A stretch of DNA of 64,000 nucleotides from Paenirhodobacter populi (GTDB lineage: Bacteria; Pseudomonadota; Alphaproteobacteria; Rhodobacterales; Rhodobacteraceae). Shown here in pieces: positions 23,720-31,617 of the stretch. The stretch lies in assembly GCF_004022215.1 (NCBI RefSeq), contig NZ_SAUZ01000004.1:162527-226526 (forward strand), written 5' to 3'. The position numbers and the translations under genes are program-made. Position 1 is the stretch's first letter, and the number at the start of each line of letters is the position of its first letter. The notes below the pieces were generated by a model. It was not told the origin of the DNA, did not search any database, and saw only the letters and a program-made list of their open reading frames with translations.

Positions 23720-25864
23720 ATGGCCAAGGCCGTTCAGAAAATCACCCTCTCGCGCTCGCGCGACATCCCCTTCGACAAACTGGTGCTCAGCCAGTCCAAC
23801 GTCCGCAAGATCAAGGCGGACATTTCCATTGAGGAACTTGCCGAAGATATCGCGCGCCGGGGCCTGCTGCAAAGCCTCAACGTCCGGGCGCTGCTCGATG
23901 ACGAGGGCAATGAGACCGGCATGTTCGACGTTCCGGCCGGTGGCCGGCGCTTCCAGGCCCTTGCGCTCCTCGTGAAGCAGAAGCGCCTGGCGAAGAACGC
24001 CCCGGTTCCGTGCATCATGCGCGAAGGTGAAAGCGATATCCTCGCCGAGGATGACTCGCTGGCCGAGAACACGCAGCGCGCCGCCCTGCACCCGCTCGAC
24101 CAGTTCCGGGCGTTCCAGACGCTCCGCGAGAAAGGCCAGACCGAAGAACAGATCGCGGCCGCTTTCTTCGTGCCGGCGACCGTGGTTAAGCAGCGCATGA
24201 AGCTGGCCTCGGTCGCGCCGGAACTGCTCGAGGTCTATGCCGCCGACCAGATGACGCTTGAGGAACTGATGGCGTTCACGGTCTCTTCCGATCCCGAACG
24301 GCAGGTCCAGGTCTGGAACGCGGTGAAGGATACCTGGCAGCGCGATCCCCATCATATCCGCCGCAGGCTGCACGAGACCTCGGTCCGCTGCTCCGACCGC
24401 CGGGTGCGGCTCATCGGGCTCGAAGCCTATGAACTCGCAGGTGGCACGCGCACCCGTGACCTCTTTGAGGATGACAATGGCGGCTGGATCGAAGATGTCG
24501 GCCTGCTTGATCGCCTGGTCAGCGAGCGTTTGAAGGCGGAGGCCGAGACCATTGCCACTGAGGGCTGGAAGTGGGTCAAGGCGGATGTCAGCTTCGAATA
24601 TGGCCACAGCCACGGGCTGCGGAAACTGGTTTCCGCCTCGGCACAGCTGACCGAAGAGGAATATGCCATCCGCGAGGCGCTTCGTACCGAGTTTGACGAG
24701 CTTGACGGGGAATACGCCTCCCCCGATGGATACCCGGAAGAAATCGACGCTCGCCTGGGCGAGATCGAGGCAGCACTCGAGGCCTATGACAACCGCCCCG
24801 AAACCTTCGACCCGGCTGAGATTGCGCGTGCCGGCGTGTTCCTCAGCATCACGCTCGACGGCAAGTTCGACGTCCAGCGCGGTTTTGTCCGGCCGGATGA
24901 TGAGGCGCCGCAGGGCCAGGACGATGCTGGCGACAACGATTTGCCCGACCGCGATTATGACGGTCGCGACGGTGCATACGACGACCGGGCACCCGCGACC
25001 GTCGTTAGCGTGGGTGGGCAGCCTCCCGAGCCCGAGGAGGATGAAGGCGACGCGATCAAGCCTCTGCCGGATCGCCTGCTTTCGGAACTGACGGCGTATC
25101 GGACGATCGCCCTTCAGGACGCCGTGGCCCTGCATCCGCATGTCGCCATGACCCTGCTCCTGCACAAGCTGGTCACCGATGGCTTCCGCACGGCGCAGGC
25201 GCGCTGCCTCGAAGCTTCGGTGCGCGCGGTGCATCCGTCGACGCCGCCGGAAGACCTGGCATCGTTCCCCCCGGCTCTGTCGATCGCGGAGCGCCATCAG
25301 GCCTGGCAGCAGGACATCCCGCAGGAGGACGATCAGGCCCTCTGGGACTGGATTGTGGGGCTTGATGAGGCGAGCCGACTGGCATTGCTCGCGCATTGCG
25401 TCTCCTTCGGCGTCAACGCGCAGCACGAAAAGCCCAACCCCTATAGCGGATATGGGCTCAGCGCGCATGCTCTGCAATGTCGGGCAGTGGAAGCTGACCG
25501 TCTCGCCCGGGCCACCGATCTCGACATGGTCGAGACGGGCTGGCAGCCCACGGTCGAGAACTATCTCGGTCGGGTGACGAAGCCGCGCATCCTCGAAGCC
25601 GTCCGCGAGGCGAAAGGGGAGGGGGCTGCGCAGCTGATCGACCACCTCAAGAAAGGCGACATGGCCCGCGAGGCGGCTCGCCTGCTCGACGGGACTGGCT
25701 GGCTGCCGGAAATCCTTCGGGTCGAAGGTGATGAAGATCTGATCACGACCGAGGAGGATACGGCACCCGTCGAAAACCTCCCTGCCTTCCTGGCGGATGA
25801 AACGGTCGATCCTGAACCGGCGACCGATGACGCCGAAGCCGGGGAACTGGTGGCGGCGGAATGA
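23720..25864 (+). CDS. Large ParB/RepB-like DNA-binding protein
   Basis: 714 residues. The N-terminal ParB/Srx domain (about 10-130) has LVLSQSNVRKIKADISIEEL, ARRGLLQSLNVRAL and VPAGGRRFQALALL, then DDSLAENTQRAALHPLDQFRAF and an HTH (KGQTEEQIAAAFFVPATVVKQRMKLASVAPELLEVYAAD). The remaining 500 residues are a long acidic/helical C-terminal region with an Asp-rich linker (about 395-425). Canonical plasmid ParB is about 300-400 residues, so this is the accessory, large ParB-like type found beside DUF932 on plasmids. No parA is adjacent. Its role in transfer establishment rather than partition is a guess. Confidence 0.88.
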   Translation: MAKAVQKITLSRSRDIPFDKLVLSQSNVRKIKADISIEELAEDIARRGLLQSLNVRALLDDEGNETGMFDVPAGGRRFQALALLVKQKRLAKNAPVPCIMREGESDILAEDDSLAENTQRAALHPLDQFRAFQTLREKGQTEEQIAAAFFVPATVVKQRMKLASVAPELLEVYAADQMTLEELMAFTVSSDPERQVQVWNAVKDTWQRDPHHIRRRLHETSVRCSDRRVRLIGLEAYELAGGTRTRDLFEDDNGGWIEDVGLLDRLVSERLKAEAETIATEGWKWVKADVSFEYGHSHGLRKLVSASAQLTEEEYAIREALRTEFDELDGEYASPDGYPEEIDARLGEIEAALEAYDNRPETFDPAEIARAGVFLSITLDGKFDVQRGFVRPDDEAPQGQDDAGDNDLPDRDYDGRDGAYDDRAPATVVSVGGQPPEPEEDEGDAIKPLPDRLLSELTAYRTIALQDAVALHPHVAMTLLLHKLVTDGFRTAQARCLEASVRAVHPSTPPEDLASFPPALSIAERHQAWQQDIPQEDDQALWDWIVGLDEASRLALLAHCVSFGVNAQHEKPNPYSGYGLSAHALQCRAVEADRLARATDLDMVETGWQPTVENYLGRVTKPRILEAVREAKGEGAAQLIDHLKKGDMAREAARLLDGTGWLPEILRVEGDEDLITTEEDTAPVENLPAFLADETVDPEPATDDAEAGELVAAE

Positions 25865-25962
25865 TCGCTCCTCGGGACGGCGCAGCGCGCCGTCCCATCT
25901 TCCCCTTCAATCCCACATCCGACCTGGCGCGTGCCGGGTCCGGTCTCATCATGGAGAACCCC

Positions 25963-26436
25963 ATGTCTGCACAGCAGATTTTCACGTGCGCACCCCTCGG
26001 TGCGCTGCTTCGGTATAGCGACGGAAAGCCGAAGCCTCCGGCCAGGTTCACAAAAAGGCTCGCTGCCTGGCAACGCAGTAACGGATGCGGTCGGCTGGTC
26101 CGGAAAGATCCGGGCCGATCGGGTGCCAATGGCAACAGCTTCCCGGCCACGATCACGCTGCATGAGGGTGATTTTTCCTCGGCGGGCGTGATCCTGGTGG
26201 TCATGCATCGAACCTATTCGGTGGCCTCCGAACTCAAATTCGAGATCGCGGAACTGCCCCGCCCGGGAATGGTCCGGGTGGTGCAGATCTTCGGTGATAC
26301 GACCGAATTGCTGCATCTGGCCGAAAGCCAGGAGGCTGCCGAACTCTGGCTGGCGAAGAACCCCTATCACCTCGCGCGTTTCGAGGTGGTGGAAGACGCG
26401 ACACCGCCGGAACCGGCCATGGCTCTGGCCGCCTGA
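25963..26436 (+). CDS. Hypothetical plasmid protein after the ParB-like gene
   Basis: 157 residues from ATG 25963 (MSAQQIFTCAPLGALLRYSD), chosen because GGAG lies 8 nt before it. Contains PARFTKRLAAWQRSNGCGRLV and an alpha/beta C-terminal half ending MALAA. No recognised domain. Followed by a clean terminator, so it closes the ParB-like transcription unit. Confidence 0.65.
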   Translation: MSAQQIFTCAPLGALLRYSDGKPKPPARFTKRLAAWQRSNGCGRLVRKDPGRSGANGNSFPATITLHEGDFSSAGVILVVMHRTYSVASELKFEIAELPRPGMVRVVQIFGDTTELLHLAESQEAAELWLAKNPYHLARFEVVEDATPPEPAMALAA

Positions 26437-26461
26437 CGCCGAACTGCGGTCCCGCCCGTTG

Positions 26462-26490
26462 CCCGCCTGTCGTCATGGCAGGCGGGTTTT
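26462..26490 (+). terminator. Rho-independent terminator
   Basis: CCCGCCTG (26462-26469), 9-nt loop, CAGGCGGG (26479-26486), TTTT. Nearly the same 25-nt sequence recurs at 30411. Confidence 0.8.
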
Positions 26491-26610
26491 CATTTTGGCG
26501 GCGACGGGCGGGCCATGGGAAAAAGGGCGATTTCCTCAACCCGATCCAGACCTGCAGCTGATCATGCGGCCGCAAGATCCCACCGAACCCGATGACCCAC
26601 GGAGCTCAAC

Positions 26611-26862
26611 ATGGCTGAATACACTGTCATCCTGAAAGATCGTGACGGTTTCGACATCTGCACCGCACTGGTCGATGGCCTTCCTGCCGCGAAGGCTCGC
26701 GCCAGGTATCTCCTGAGCGATGAACACGCCGCGATGATCGGCACGACGCATGACGATCTCGGCACATACAAGGTCGAGGTTCAGAGCAACGCTTCAGGTG
26801 TTTGTCTGTGGGACGCCTTTCGATGCCCCTCCCCAGATCCCGGAGAGACATATGAACTCTGA
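26611..26862 (+). CDS. Small hypothetical protein
   Basis: 83 residues, MAEYTVILKDRDGFDICTAL with GGAG before the ATG. A beta-alpha-beta pattern, then helical SKARARYLLSDEHAAMIG-like sequence. Overlaps the next gene by 11 bases. Unknown plasmid family. Confidence 0.55.
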   Translation: MAEYTVILKDRDGFDICTALVDGLPAAKARARYLLSDEHAAMIGTTHDDLGTYKVEVQSNASGVCLWDAFRCPSPDPGETYEL

Positions 26863-27118
26863 AATCTCGCCCCCCTATGATGACGCAGTTGCCGAGGCCG
26901 AAGGCTGGTTCATCAGCTATGCGCCCGGTAACAGCGACGGCACGAACTGGCGTCTCGAACGCCGCGATGAAGATGCCGTTTTCAATAGCGATCACGATGC
27001 GCATCGCCATGTCGTGGCGAAAGCAACCGAAGGCAGTGAATACCACCGTGCCTGTCTCGCTTTTCTGCGGGATCACGAGCCGATCGAGTATGGCATCGTG
27101 ACCGGCGTCGCCCGTTGA
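26852..27118 (+). CDS. Small hypothetical protein
   Basis: 88 residues from ATG 26852 with CGGAGAG just before it (MNSEISPPYDDAVAEAEGWF). Acidic, with aromatic clusters (GTNWRLERRDEDAVFNSDHD). Coupled to the gene at 26611. No domain recognised. Confidence 0.6.
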   Translation: MNSEISPPYDDAVAEAEGWFISYAPGNSDGTNWRLERRDEDAVFNSDHDAHRHVVAKATEGSEYHRACLAFLRDHEPIEYGIVTGVAR

Positions 27119-27323
27119 TCCGGAAATCCATGACGGAGATCCGCCTTCCCGCATGACGAAACTGCCTCTCCGAAGCAGGGCTGCGGCGCTGACCGAAGAC
27201 AGCTTCGGTCGCGGTGACTTCGAGGGACGGGAGCGCGCCACCTGTGGGCGCGCTGGCGGGTGGATCCCTTAACGCATCTGCGGCCGTGATTGGCGGCCAA
27301 AAACCCCAGGTAGGAGAAAAGAT

Positions 27324-27563
27324 ATGAAGATCAACGATGTCAAAGCACGAGTCGAAGCTGCCGGCCTGATGGCTCTGGAGCAGCGCGGATTCTACTCGCA
27401 CTTTATCCGCATCAGAACGCCGGATTATCATACACTCGGAACGATCGACATCGGTGACGATGGCGAGGTGCCGGACGCCGAGGTCGAGCGGATGATCAAC
27501 CGTCACCAGCCCCCAACCAATCTCGGAGCCAGGGATGGTAGTTCGCAACCGAGCTCTGAATAG
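27324..27563 (+). CDS. Small hypothetical protein
   Basis: 79 residues with GGTAGGAGAAA before the ATG. MKINDVKARVEAAGLMALEQ, then HTLGTIDIGDDGEVPDAEVE. Looks like a small alpha/beta protein. Not recognised. The 205 bp before it hold a 39-codon frame (27153) that I do not consider supported. Confidence 0.55.
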   Translation: MKINDVKARVEAAGLMALEQRGFYSHFIRIRTPDYHTLGTIDIGDDGEVPDAEVERMINRHQPPTNLGARDGSSQPSSE

Positions 27564-27794
27564 GGCATGGGAGGTGGCCGATATGATGGAAACGCCTCAC
27601 CCCGAACGCCGGTACCTTCCGGCCGCTCCCCGCGGGGGACCGCATCATCGACCCGCGCGAGCGTAGCCACGACTGGCAGCCTCGAGCGGTCATGATGGAG
27701 ATCACCTGCCGCCCTCCGGGGCCGACCTTTTTCCATGTCACCCTCTGACGGAGCGCCCCCGATCAGCTATCTTAGATCCCGCGGAGGATTTGCC

Positions 27795-28040
27795 ATGCGT
27801 TCCTTTCCATCATCCAAACTCAACTGCGCCCTTGGGGATGTGCTGGATGCGGCCAGTCAGGAGCCGGTCGCGATCACCCGGCATGGGGCGGTGCGGTTTG
27901 TCCTGATGAGCATCCATGGCTATGAAAGCCGCTTTTCCAAGGGAGAGCGCCAGACCTTTGCGACCGAAGACATGCCGGTTGCGCATCTGGCAAAGCGCGA
28001 ATCCGCTCTGCCGGGCCTTGCTGAGGACGGCAGGACGTGA
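27795..28040 (+). CDS. Phd/YefM-type antitoxin-like protein without a toxin
   Basis: 81 residues from ATG 27795 behind GGAGG. MRSFPSSKLNCALGDVLDAA, then SQEPVAITRHGAVRFVLMSIHGYES is the Phd N-terminal DNA-binding fold, very like the antitoxin at 28137. No toxin frame follows before the next antitoxin. It may be a solitary antitoxin or regulator, or a duplicate acting on the nearby toxin. Confidence 0.7.
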   Translation: MRSFPSSKLNCALGDVLDAASQEPVAITRHGAVRFVLMSIHGYESRFSKGERQTFATEDMPVAHLAKRESALPGLAEDGRT

Positions 28041-28083
28041 CGCCAAAGAGGAGCCACCTTGTTCCGGAAGCAAATTCTGCATA

Positions 28084-28113
28084 TTGACAGTATTGGCTAA
28101 ATTAGCTAATTTA
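28084..28113 (+). promoter_or_regulatory. Promoter and autoregulatory palindrome of the toxin-antitoxin operon
   Basis: A -35-like TTGACA at 28084-28089 and an AT-rich -10 region at about 28107 overlap the perfect 16-bp palindrome TAAATTAGCTAATTTA (28098-28113). AGGAGG lies before the ATG at 28137. Phd-type antitoxins bind such palindromes, so this is very likely the operator. Confidence 0.75.
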
Positions 28114-28136
28114 GGGGCAATCCTTAGGAGGGTGGC

Positions 28137-28379
28137 ATGAAGCAGTTTTCCGCGACCGAACTTGCGAACAAGACCGGCGATGTTCTGGCCGCTGCCGCAC
28201 AAGCCCCGGTTGCCATTGCCCGCCACGGCAAACCCCGCTTTGTCGTGTTGAGCGCCGAAAGGTTCGAGCATTTGCAGGCGCGTGGCGACTCGCGCCGTGC
28301 CTTCCACGTGGCCGATCTGACGGATGCGGAGGCCGCCGATCTGATCGGCGCCCTCCAGAACAGTATCGACCATGACTGA
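28137..28379 (+). CDS. Phd/YefM-family antitoxin
   Basis: 80 residues: MKQFSATELANKTGDVLAAA, then APVAIARHGKPRFVVLSAERFEHL, the standard Phd_YefM fold that represses its own operon and neutralises the partner by its C-terminal part. It overlaps the toxin gene by 8 bases. The palindrome upstream covers the promoter. A close relative lies at 27795. Confidence 0.85.
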   Translation: MKQFSATELANKTGDVLAAAAQAPVAIARHGKPRFVVLSAERFEHLQARGDSRRAFHVADLTDAEAADLIGALQNSIDHD

Positions 28380-28794
28380 CTCGCAACAGCCCGATCTTGG
28401 CGATGTATGGGTCTACCCTTTTCTGTGGAGCCGTGAGGCAGCCCGGGGCGAGACAGAGGGTCGCAAGGAGCGCCCTGTCTCGCTGCTGTTGTTGAGCCGC
28501 AATGCAAAAGGGGAGGTTGAAACCCTTCTGGCGCCGATCACGTCACAGCCTTCCGAAGGCAACGCCTTCGCGGTCGAGGTGCCCGAGATCGAAAAAAGGC
28601 GCGCCGGGCTTGACCAGACCATCCGCCTTTGGGTCATTGCCGACGAGGTCAACACCGATATCCCGGCAAAAAGCTATTACTTTGAGCCGGGCAATCGCAT
28701 CGGCGGTTTCAGCAAGCCTTTCGTGAAGAAGGTGCAGGCCGTGCTGATCGAGGCCGTGCGCGCGCGCAAACTGCGCCAGACGCCCCGGCGCTGA
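28372..28794 (+). CDS. Probable toxin of the Phd-linked pair (PemK/MazF-like size)
   Basis: 140 residues: LGDVWVYPFLWSREAARGET, then RKERPVSLLLLSRN, LLAPITSQPSEGN and FVKKVQAVLIEAVRAR. The opening (G-DVW...RPV-LL) and beta-rich pattern are like the SH3-type PemK/MazF mRNA interferase group, but identity is too weak to name. Position, overlap and operator make a type II toxin the best reading. Confidence 0.65.
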   Translation: MTDSQQPDLGDVWVYPFLWSREAARGETEGRKERPVSLLLLSRNAKGEVETLLAPITSQPSEGNAFAVEVPEIEKRRAGLDQTIRLWVIADEVNTDIPAKSYYFEPGNRIGGFSKPFVKKVQAVLIEAVRARKLRQTPRR

Positions 28795-28895
28795 CCGGAA
28801 GGCCGGGTCTTGTGGTCCGCGCGCCCCGGGCGCAACCCCGCGGGGGCATGATCGCATAGCTGGGCGGGAGAGGCCTCCACCGTCTGCCGAAGGAC

Positions 28896-29501
28896 TCATT
28901 CGGTGACCTCGCGCTCCGTCAGGATGCGGTCGATCAGCCCCCATTCCATCGCCTCTTCCGGAGTCATGAAGCGGTCGCGGTCCATCGCCTGTTCGAATTC
29001 CTCATAGCTGCGCCGGCAATGCTCGGCATAGAGCCGGGTCATGCGCCGCTTGGTATTCTCGATCTCCTCCGCATGGATCAGCATGTCAGATGCCTGTCCC
29101 TGAAAGCCGCCCGAGGGCTGGTGGATCAGGATGCTGGCATTGGGCAGAGCCGCGCGCTCGCCGGGGGCGCCGGCCATCAGCAGGAATGATCCCATCGAAC
29201 GGGCCGTTCCCATGCAAAGCGTGTGAACCGGCGCGCGGATGTATCGCATGGTATCATACATGGCGAGACCGCTGGTCACGACCCCGCCGGGTGAGTTGAT
29301 ATAGATCTGGATCGGCCTCGTGGGGCTTTCGGCCTCCAGAAACAGCAGTTGCGCGCAGACCAACGCGGACACGGTGTCGTTCACCTCGCCGTTCAGGAAG
29401 ATGATCCTCTCTCGCAGCAGGCGGGAATAGATGTCGAAGGAGCGTTCGCCCCGGCTGGATTGCTCGACGACCATAGGGACGAGCTGCATCGCTTCGCGCA
29501 T
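28896..29501 (-). CDS. clpP: ClpP-family serine protease (accessory paralogue)
   Basis: 201 residues with the full ClpP triad: Ser102 in [15 protein letters not shown], His127 in ILIHQPSGG, and Asp176 in [12 protein letters not shown]. It also has [19 protein letters not shown]. Chambered ATP-dependent protease subunit that works with ClpX or ClpA. No clpX follows, so it is an accessory copy that may form mixed or distinct ClpP rings. A few differences from core ClpP (ARSMGS for AASMGA) support a paralogue. Confidence 0.92.
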   Translation of the reverse strand: MREAMQLVPMVVEQSSRGERSFDIYSRLLRERIIFLNGEVNDTVSALVCAQLLFLEAESPTRPIQIYINSPGGVVTSGLAMYDTMRYIRAPVHTLCMGTARSMGSFLLMAGAPGERAALPNASILIHQPSGGFQGQASDMLIHAEEIENTKRRMTRLYAEHCRRSYEEFEQAMDRDRFMTPEEAMEWGLIDRILTEREVTE

Positions 29502-29544
29502 GGCGAACTCCTGTCGGCTGAAGTTATGTTGATCGGGGTGGCCG

Positions 29545-29901
29545 TTAGGCGGCGCGCATCAGCACGGGCATATTGTCGTTCGCCACCGGCGGCCGGGGCG
29601 TCAGTTGCGCATCCGCCAGCCCATGCGCGATCCTGAGCACGGTTCCACCGTCGGGATCCGGCGCAACCCGAAACGTCACGATGCTCTCAAGGAAGGGGGG
29701 ATCGTCATCCCGCATCCTGTAGCTGATCTCCTTGCCCGGGATAGTCGCGACCGGCTCCCGGTCGGCCAGGTCCTGGCGGGGCAGCCATTTCTCCCGAAAG
29801 GCGGGAATGGTGACTGCCCGCCAGACCTTCTCCGGCGGCGCATCGAGCCTGTATTCAAACTCCAGCACCTTCGCCTGCGGCCTCGCCTCCGCCTCGCTCA
29901 T
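29545..29901 (-). CDS. SRPBCC/AHSA1-domain protein
   Basis: 118 residues from ATG 29901 ([20 protein letters not shown]), overlapping the arsR stop by 4 bases. AHSA1 fold: [47 protein letters not shown]-like hydrophobic ligand pocket. In many bacteria an ArsR regulator and an AHSA1 protein are paired as here. A ligand or enzymatic role is unknown. Confidence 0.88.
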   Translation of the reverse strand: MSEAEARPQAKVLEFEYRLDAPPEKVWRAVTIPAFREKWLPRQDLADREPVATIPGKEISYRMRDDDPPFLESIVTFRVAPDPDGGTVLRIAHGLADAQLTPRPPVANDNMPVLMRAA

Positions 29902-30212
29902 TGATCCATGTCCTTCAGCAAAGCCTTCAGGGCGTCGACCCGCGCCGGCCAATAGGCACGATACTTCGCCAGCCATCCGGCGATCAGCACCACCCCGTCC
30001 GGGTTGACCTCGTAGTTCACGAACCGCCCCTGCCGCTCTTCGCGCACCAGCATCGCATTGCGCAGAACGGCCAGATGCTGCGACATGGCTGGCTGGCTGA
30101 TGTCCATGCCCTGCCGCAGAGCGCTTGCGTTCATGCTGCCACCCGCCAGCTTCTCGAAGATCGCGCGGCGCGTTGGATCGGCCAGGGCTCTGAAAATCTC
30201 GGTCTCCATCAT
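29898..30212 (-). CDS. ArsR-family transcriptional regulator
   Basis: 104 residues with winged HTH: EIFRALADPTRRAIFEKLAGGSMNASALRQGMDISQPAMSQHLAVLRNAMLVREERQGRFVNYEV. No metal-binding Cys pattern, so probably a non-metal ArsR of the AHSA1-linked group. The first gene of a two-gene operon that it probably represses. Confidence 0.92.
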   Translation of the reverse strand: MMETEIFRALADPTRRAIFEKLAGGSMNASALRQGMDISQPAMSQHLAVLRNAMLVREERQGRFVNYEVNPDGVVLIAGWLAKYRAYWPARVDALKALLKDMDQ

Positions 30213-30410
30213 GCCAACAGATAAGCGGTCACTTATATGATTCGCAAGCCTGATCCGCGAGTTTCATCTGCGGATCCTTGTGGCCTGATCGCCTTCCAGA
30301 TCGGTTGTGCCACATTCAGCCGGAGCGGAGCGCTATAGCGTGACATCTCCGGAACTGGCGGAAGATACGGCTCCTGCCGCCCGAACCCACAACAGAAACC
30401 ACTCCCATTT

Positions 30411-30440
30411 CCCGCCTGTCGTCCCGGCAAGCGGGTTTTT
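30411..30440 (+). terminator. Rho-independent terminator before leader L3
   Basis: CCCGCCTG (30411-30418) folds with CAAGCGGG (30428-30435, one mismatch), then TTTTT. 22 of 25 nt match the terminator at 26462. Confidence 0.75.
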
Positions 30441-30464
30441 CGTTCCGGCGAGCCGGGCACCTCA

Positions 30465-30548
30465 GAGGGAGAGGCAGGGAGGGCGGGCCCGTGTCGGATT
30501 TGAGGTGCGGGAGAGTGGCTCCCGCGGGTCCGACCCGGAGTGCCTGTC
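30465..30548 (+). promoter_or_regulatory. Structured leader L3 (type A)
   Basis: Head GAGGGAGAGGCAGGGAGGGC. Outer stem GTCGGA 30493-30498 with TCCGAC 30529-30534. Inner hairpin GCGGGAG 30507-30513, loop AGTGG, CTCCCGC 30519-30525. It ends 14 nt before the ATG, and CGGAG is the ribosome site. It lies 24 bp after a terminator. Confidence 0.7.
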
Positions 30549-31103
30549 ATGACCGTTGCCTTCGACATCACGAAATCCACCGCCATCCCGCCCGTTCGGG
30601 TTACGGCCGCAATCGCCGCCGCGCCCGCGCAGCCACTGATCCTCACCTGCATTGGCGAGGTCGAGCACGTCGAGAAAGATCCGGTGCTTGGCACCTGGTG
30701 GCAGCAGCAGACACTGGCCATGGGACGATGCGAAAACCCGGCGGAGGCGATTGCGATGGCAACGCGCGCCGCCGCGCAAGGGGCCTTCCCGCAAGATGAC
30801 GGAGCGCAGGATTTCTCGCCGATCCTTGTGGTCATCCTCGACACCGAAAAACGCCTTGTGCTCGCCGGCGAGGTTTCCGGTCGCGATATCCAGTGGTGTG
30901 AGCCGGTTGCGACCGACCTCGACGTCCGCAAGGTTGTGACCGAGGCCAGCCGCATCCGCGCCGACGCAAGCTATGAGGCGGGCCTGGACAATTTCAGAGC
31001 TGCAAAGGCCCTGCGGCACAGGGCCAGCGTGCTGGAAGGGCGGCTGGTCGATCCGCTCTGGCGCGAAGAGATCCGCCTGGCGCTGCGGGAGATCGTCCAA
31101 TGA
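30549..31103 (+). CDS. Hypothetical plasmid protein
   Basis: 184 residues from ATG 30549 (MTVAFDITKSTAIPPVRVTA). Contains TCIGEVEHVEKDPVLGTWWQ, an Ala-rich helix (AEAIAMATRAAAQGAFP) and LVVILDTEKRLVLAGEVSGRD-like strands. No family recognised. Overlaps the next gene by 4 bases. Headed by leader L3. Confidence 0.65.
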   Translation: MTVAFDITKSTAIPPVRVTAAIAAAPAQPLILTCIGEVEHVEKDPVLGTWWQQQTLAMGRCENPAEAIAMATRAAAQGAFPQDDGAQDFSPILVVILDTEKRLVLAGEVSGRDIQWCEPVATDLDVRKVVTEASRIRADASYEAGLDNFRAAKALRHRASVLEGRLVDPLWREEIRLALREIVQ

Positions 31104-31441
31104 CCGGCACGATTTCTGATGGGTCCGACAGCCTGCGTCTCAGGATCTTCGCCGATATCAGCACGGCACATCTGACCGAAGATCTTGCCACCTCGCTGGA
31201 AGAGGAATGTGAACGGCGGGCGCGTGGCAAGGGCACAGAGGGGATGCCAACGGTCTGGAACCTCGGAACCGGCTTCTTCATCTGGGTCCCGGATCCTGGG
31301 TTTGACCACCCGGATTTCGACCGGGTAGTGGATCCGGTGCTGAAGAACATCCTCGCGCACGCGCGCGCATCCGGCGCGGAATACGTGCTGCTGGACCAGG
31401 ACGCAGAGACCTGTGCGGCGCTTCCGATCTTCGACTGGTAG
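31100..31441 (+). CDS. DUF5983-like hypothetical protein
   Basis: 113 residues: LRLRIFADISTAHLTEDLAT, then a compact alpha/beta part with GTGFFIWVPDPGFDHPDF. The STAHL and FFIWV elements recall DUF5983, a plasmid/phage family without known role. Weak assignment. Coupled to the gene at 30549 and closed by a strong terminator. Confidence 0.6.
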   Translation: MTGTISDGSDSLRLRIFADISTAHLTEDLATSLEEECERRARGKGTEGMPTVWNLGTGFFIWVPDPGFDHPDFDRVVDPVLKNILAHARASGAEYVLLDQDAETCAALPIFDW

Positions 31442-31480
31442 CATGGGCTTTTGCGGGTGAGGAGGCGTGGCGCGCTGTCA

Positions 31481-31510
31481 GGGCGGTCCCGAAGGGGACC
31501 GCCCTTTTTT
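31481..31510 (+). terminator. Strong rho-independent terminator before leader L4
   Basis: Perfect GGGCGGTCCC (31481-31490), tetraloop GAAG, GGGACCGCCC (31495-31504), then TTTTTT. Leader L4 begins only 15 bp later. Confidence 0.92.
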
Positions 31511-31524
31511 CATGTGGCGATGTC

Positions 31525-31617
31525 GAGAGGGAAAGGTCGGCCGGGACGGGGGTGTCCGGGGGATGCAGGGAGCGCCGCAGACCCGGACGTCCCTTCCTGG
31601 CGCTCCGGAGAAGTTCA
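31525..31617 (+). promoter_or_regulatory. Structured leader L4 (type B, pseudoknot-capable)
   Basis: Head GAGAGGGAAAGG. Outer stem GTCCGGG 31554-31560 with CCCGGAC 31582-31588. The apical segment GGAGCGCC 31569-31576 is exactly complementary to GGCGCTCC 31599-31606, which sits directly before the ribosome site GGAG, so an H-type pseudoknot is possible. The outer stem ends 29 nt before the ATG. Confidence 0.7.

Noticed and set aside
23615..25645. 676-codon open frame opposite the ParB-like gene
   Set aside because: Mirror frame produced by GC-rich codon bias. The plus strand has ParB motifs, a leader and a ribosome site.
27153..27272. 39-codon frame between 26852 and 27324
   Set aside because: No ribosome site, no recognisable pattern; treated as intergenic.
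30233..30955. Minus-strand frame opposite leader L3 and the gene at 30549
   Set aside because: Low-complexity Ser/Arg composition and overlaps a terminator and leader.
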